In this document: piece after piece, positions 63,939 to 64,000 of the stretch | Numbering within the stretch: the first letter of the stretch is position 1 | Layout of the letters: every line of letters begins with the position of its first letter | Assembly: GCA_963833885.1 (NCBI GenBank) | Contig: CAWHZU010000027.1 | Coordinates: forward strand, 62,001-126,000 | Source of the DNA: JASHPR01 sp963833885 | GTDB lineage: Bacteria > Actinomycetota > Actinomycetes > Streptosporangiales > Streptosporangiaceae | Direction: 5' to 3' | DNA: 64,000 nt | Position numbers and translations under genes: made by a program | The notes under the pieces: generated by a model | What the model was told of the DNA's origin: nothing | What the model saw: the letters and a program-made list of their open reading frames with translations, nothing else | Databases searched by the model: none

Positions 63939-64000
63939 TTGGGCACCTCCCGCTCCGGGCGCTCAGGGCGCTGTGGCCGCTCCGGCCAGTCGGGTGCGAC
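63935..64000 (-). CDS. Probable end of glutamyl-tRNA reductase (hemA), cut by the window edge
   Basis: The reverse strand reads 'VAPDWPERPQRPERPEREVP' then Lys and TGA at 63935-63937. The peptide is not diagnostic; assignment rests on the usual actinobacterial order hemA-hemC-hemD-hemB and on the 4-base overlap with hemC. Confidence 0.4.
   Translation of the reverse strand, partial: VAPDWPERPQRPERPEREVPK

Overview
The window comes from the chromosome of a high-GC actinomycete. The evidence is gene content: mycothiol conjugate amidase (mca), BldC, several F420/PPOX-type oxidoreductases, a DUF574 methyltransferase, cobA-hemD fused in one gene, and many GTG starts with GGAGG-type ribosome sites. 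The gene order matches blocks I remember from Mycobacterium and Streptomyces (mca/small membrane protein/greA; mfd/mazG/eno/divIC/DUF501/ppx; hemA-C-D-B-L followed by phosphatase/resA/resB/ccsB). A Streptosporangiales-like or related sporulating actinomycete is my best guess; the species cannot be read from the sequence.

Layout. 1-5.3 kb: end of an aldo/keto reductase, an MMPL exporter and its likely TetR repressor sharing GTTAAC operators, with a decayed Gfo/Idh/MocA gene between them, then an NYN-LOTUS RNase-like gene. 5.3-11.8 kb: a small lipoprotein, a 42-bp repeat, a DUF574 methyltransferase, a SNF2 helicase/SWIM protein pair and a rhodanese. 12-17 kb: GNAT, mca and greA, then an MFS drug exporter divergent from a TetR gene across a 23-bp inverted repeat. 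17.2-18.9 kb: an IS110-family element with a frameshifted transposase and a long non-coding left end. 19-24.2 kb: Lrp/hppD, an RDD membrane protein with a PGYGQ-rich tail, threonine ammonia-lyase and a ROK kinase. 24.2-30.5 kb: a MoxR/VWA pair, two tandem paralogous small membrane proteins, a DUF2269-like protein and a secreted propeller-like protein. 30.6-35.3 kb: metB-cbs (transsulfuration), a thiolase, DUF4287 and a PPOX protein. 35.3-36.1 kb: an AT-richer gene-poor patch with a tRNA-like gene whose anticodon loop is abnormal.

36-46 kb is a long leftward housekeeping block: mfd, SurA-like lipoprotein, mazG, eno, divIC, DUF501, ppx/gppA, udgB, several of them joined by ATGA/GTGA overlaps. 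46-49 kb holds a methyltransferase and an ATP-sulfurylase-like/APS-kinase fusion split by an apparent 11-bp duplication, then DUF4229 and bldC. 49.6-51 kb is an accessory pair: a small acidic protein and a zincin with a Pro/Arg-rich N-terminus. 51-64 kb is cytochrome c maturation (ccsB, resB, resA; ccdA is absent from its usual slot), a phosphatase, an SPFH pair and the heme pathway (hemL, a primase/polymerase-like gene, hemB, cobA-hemD, hemC, probable hemA end). Heme synthesis and heme delivery to cytochrome c thus sit together.

The best candidates for something undescribed are the abnormal tRNA and its surroundings, the HEIGH zincin with its small partner, the IS110 left end as a bridge-RNA locus, the split sulfur gene, the SNF2-SWIM and MoxR-VWA pairs, and a roughly 65-bp dispersed non-coding repeat found at 17.1 and 51.7 kb.
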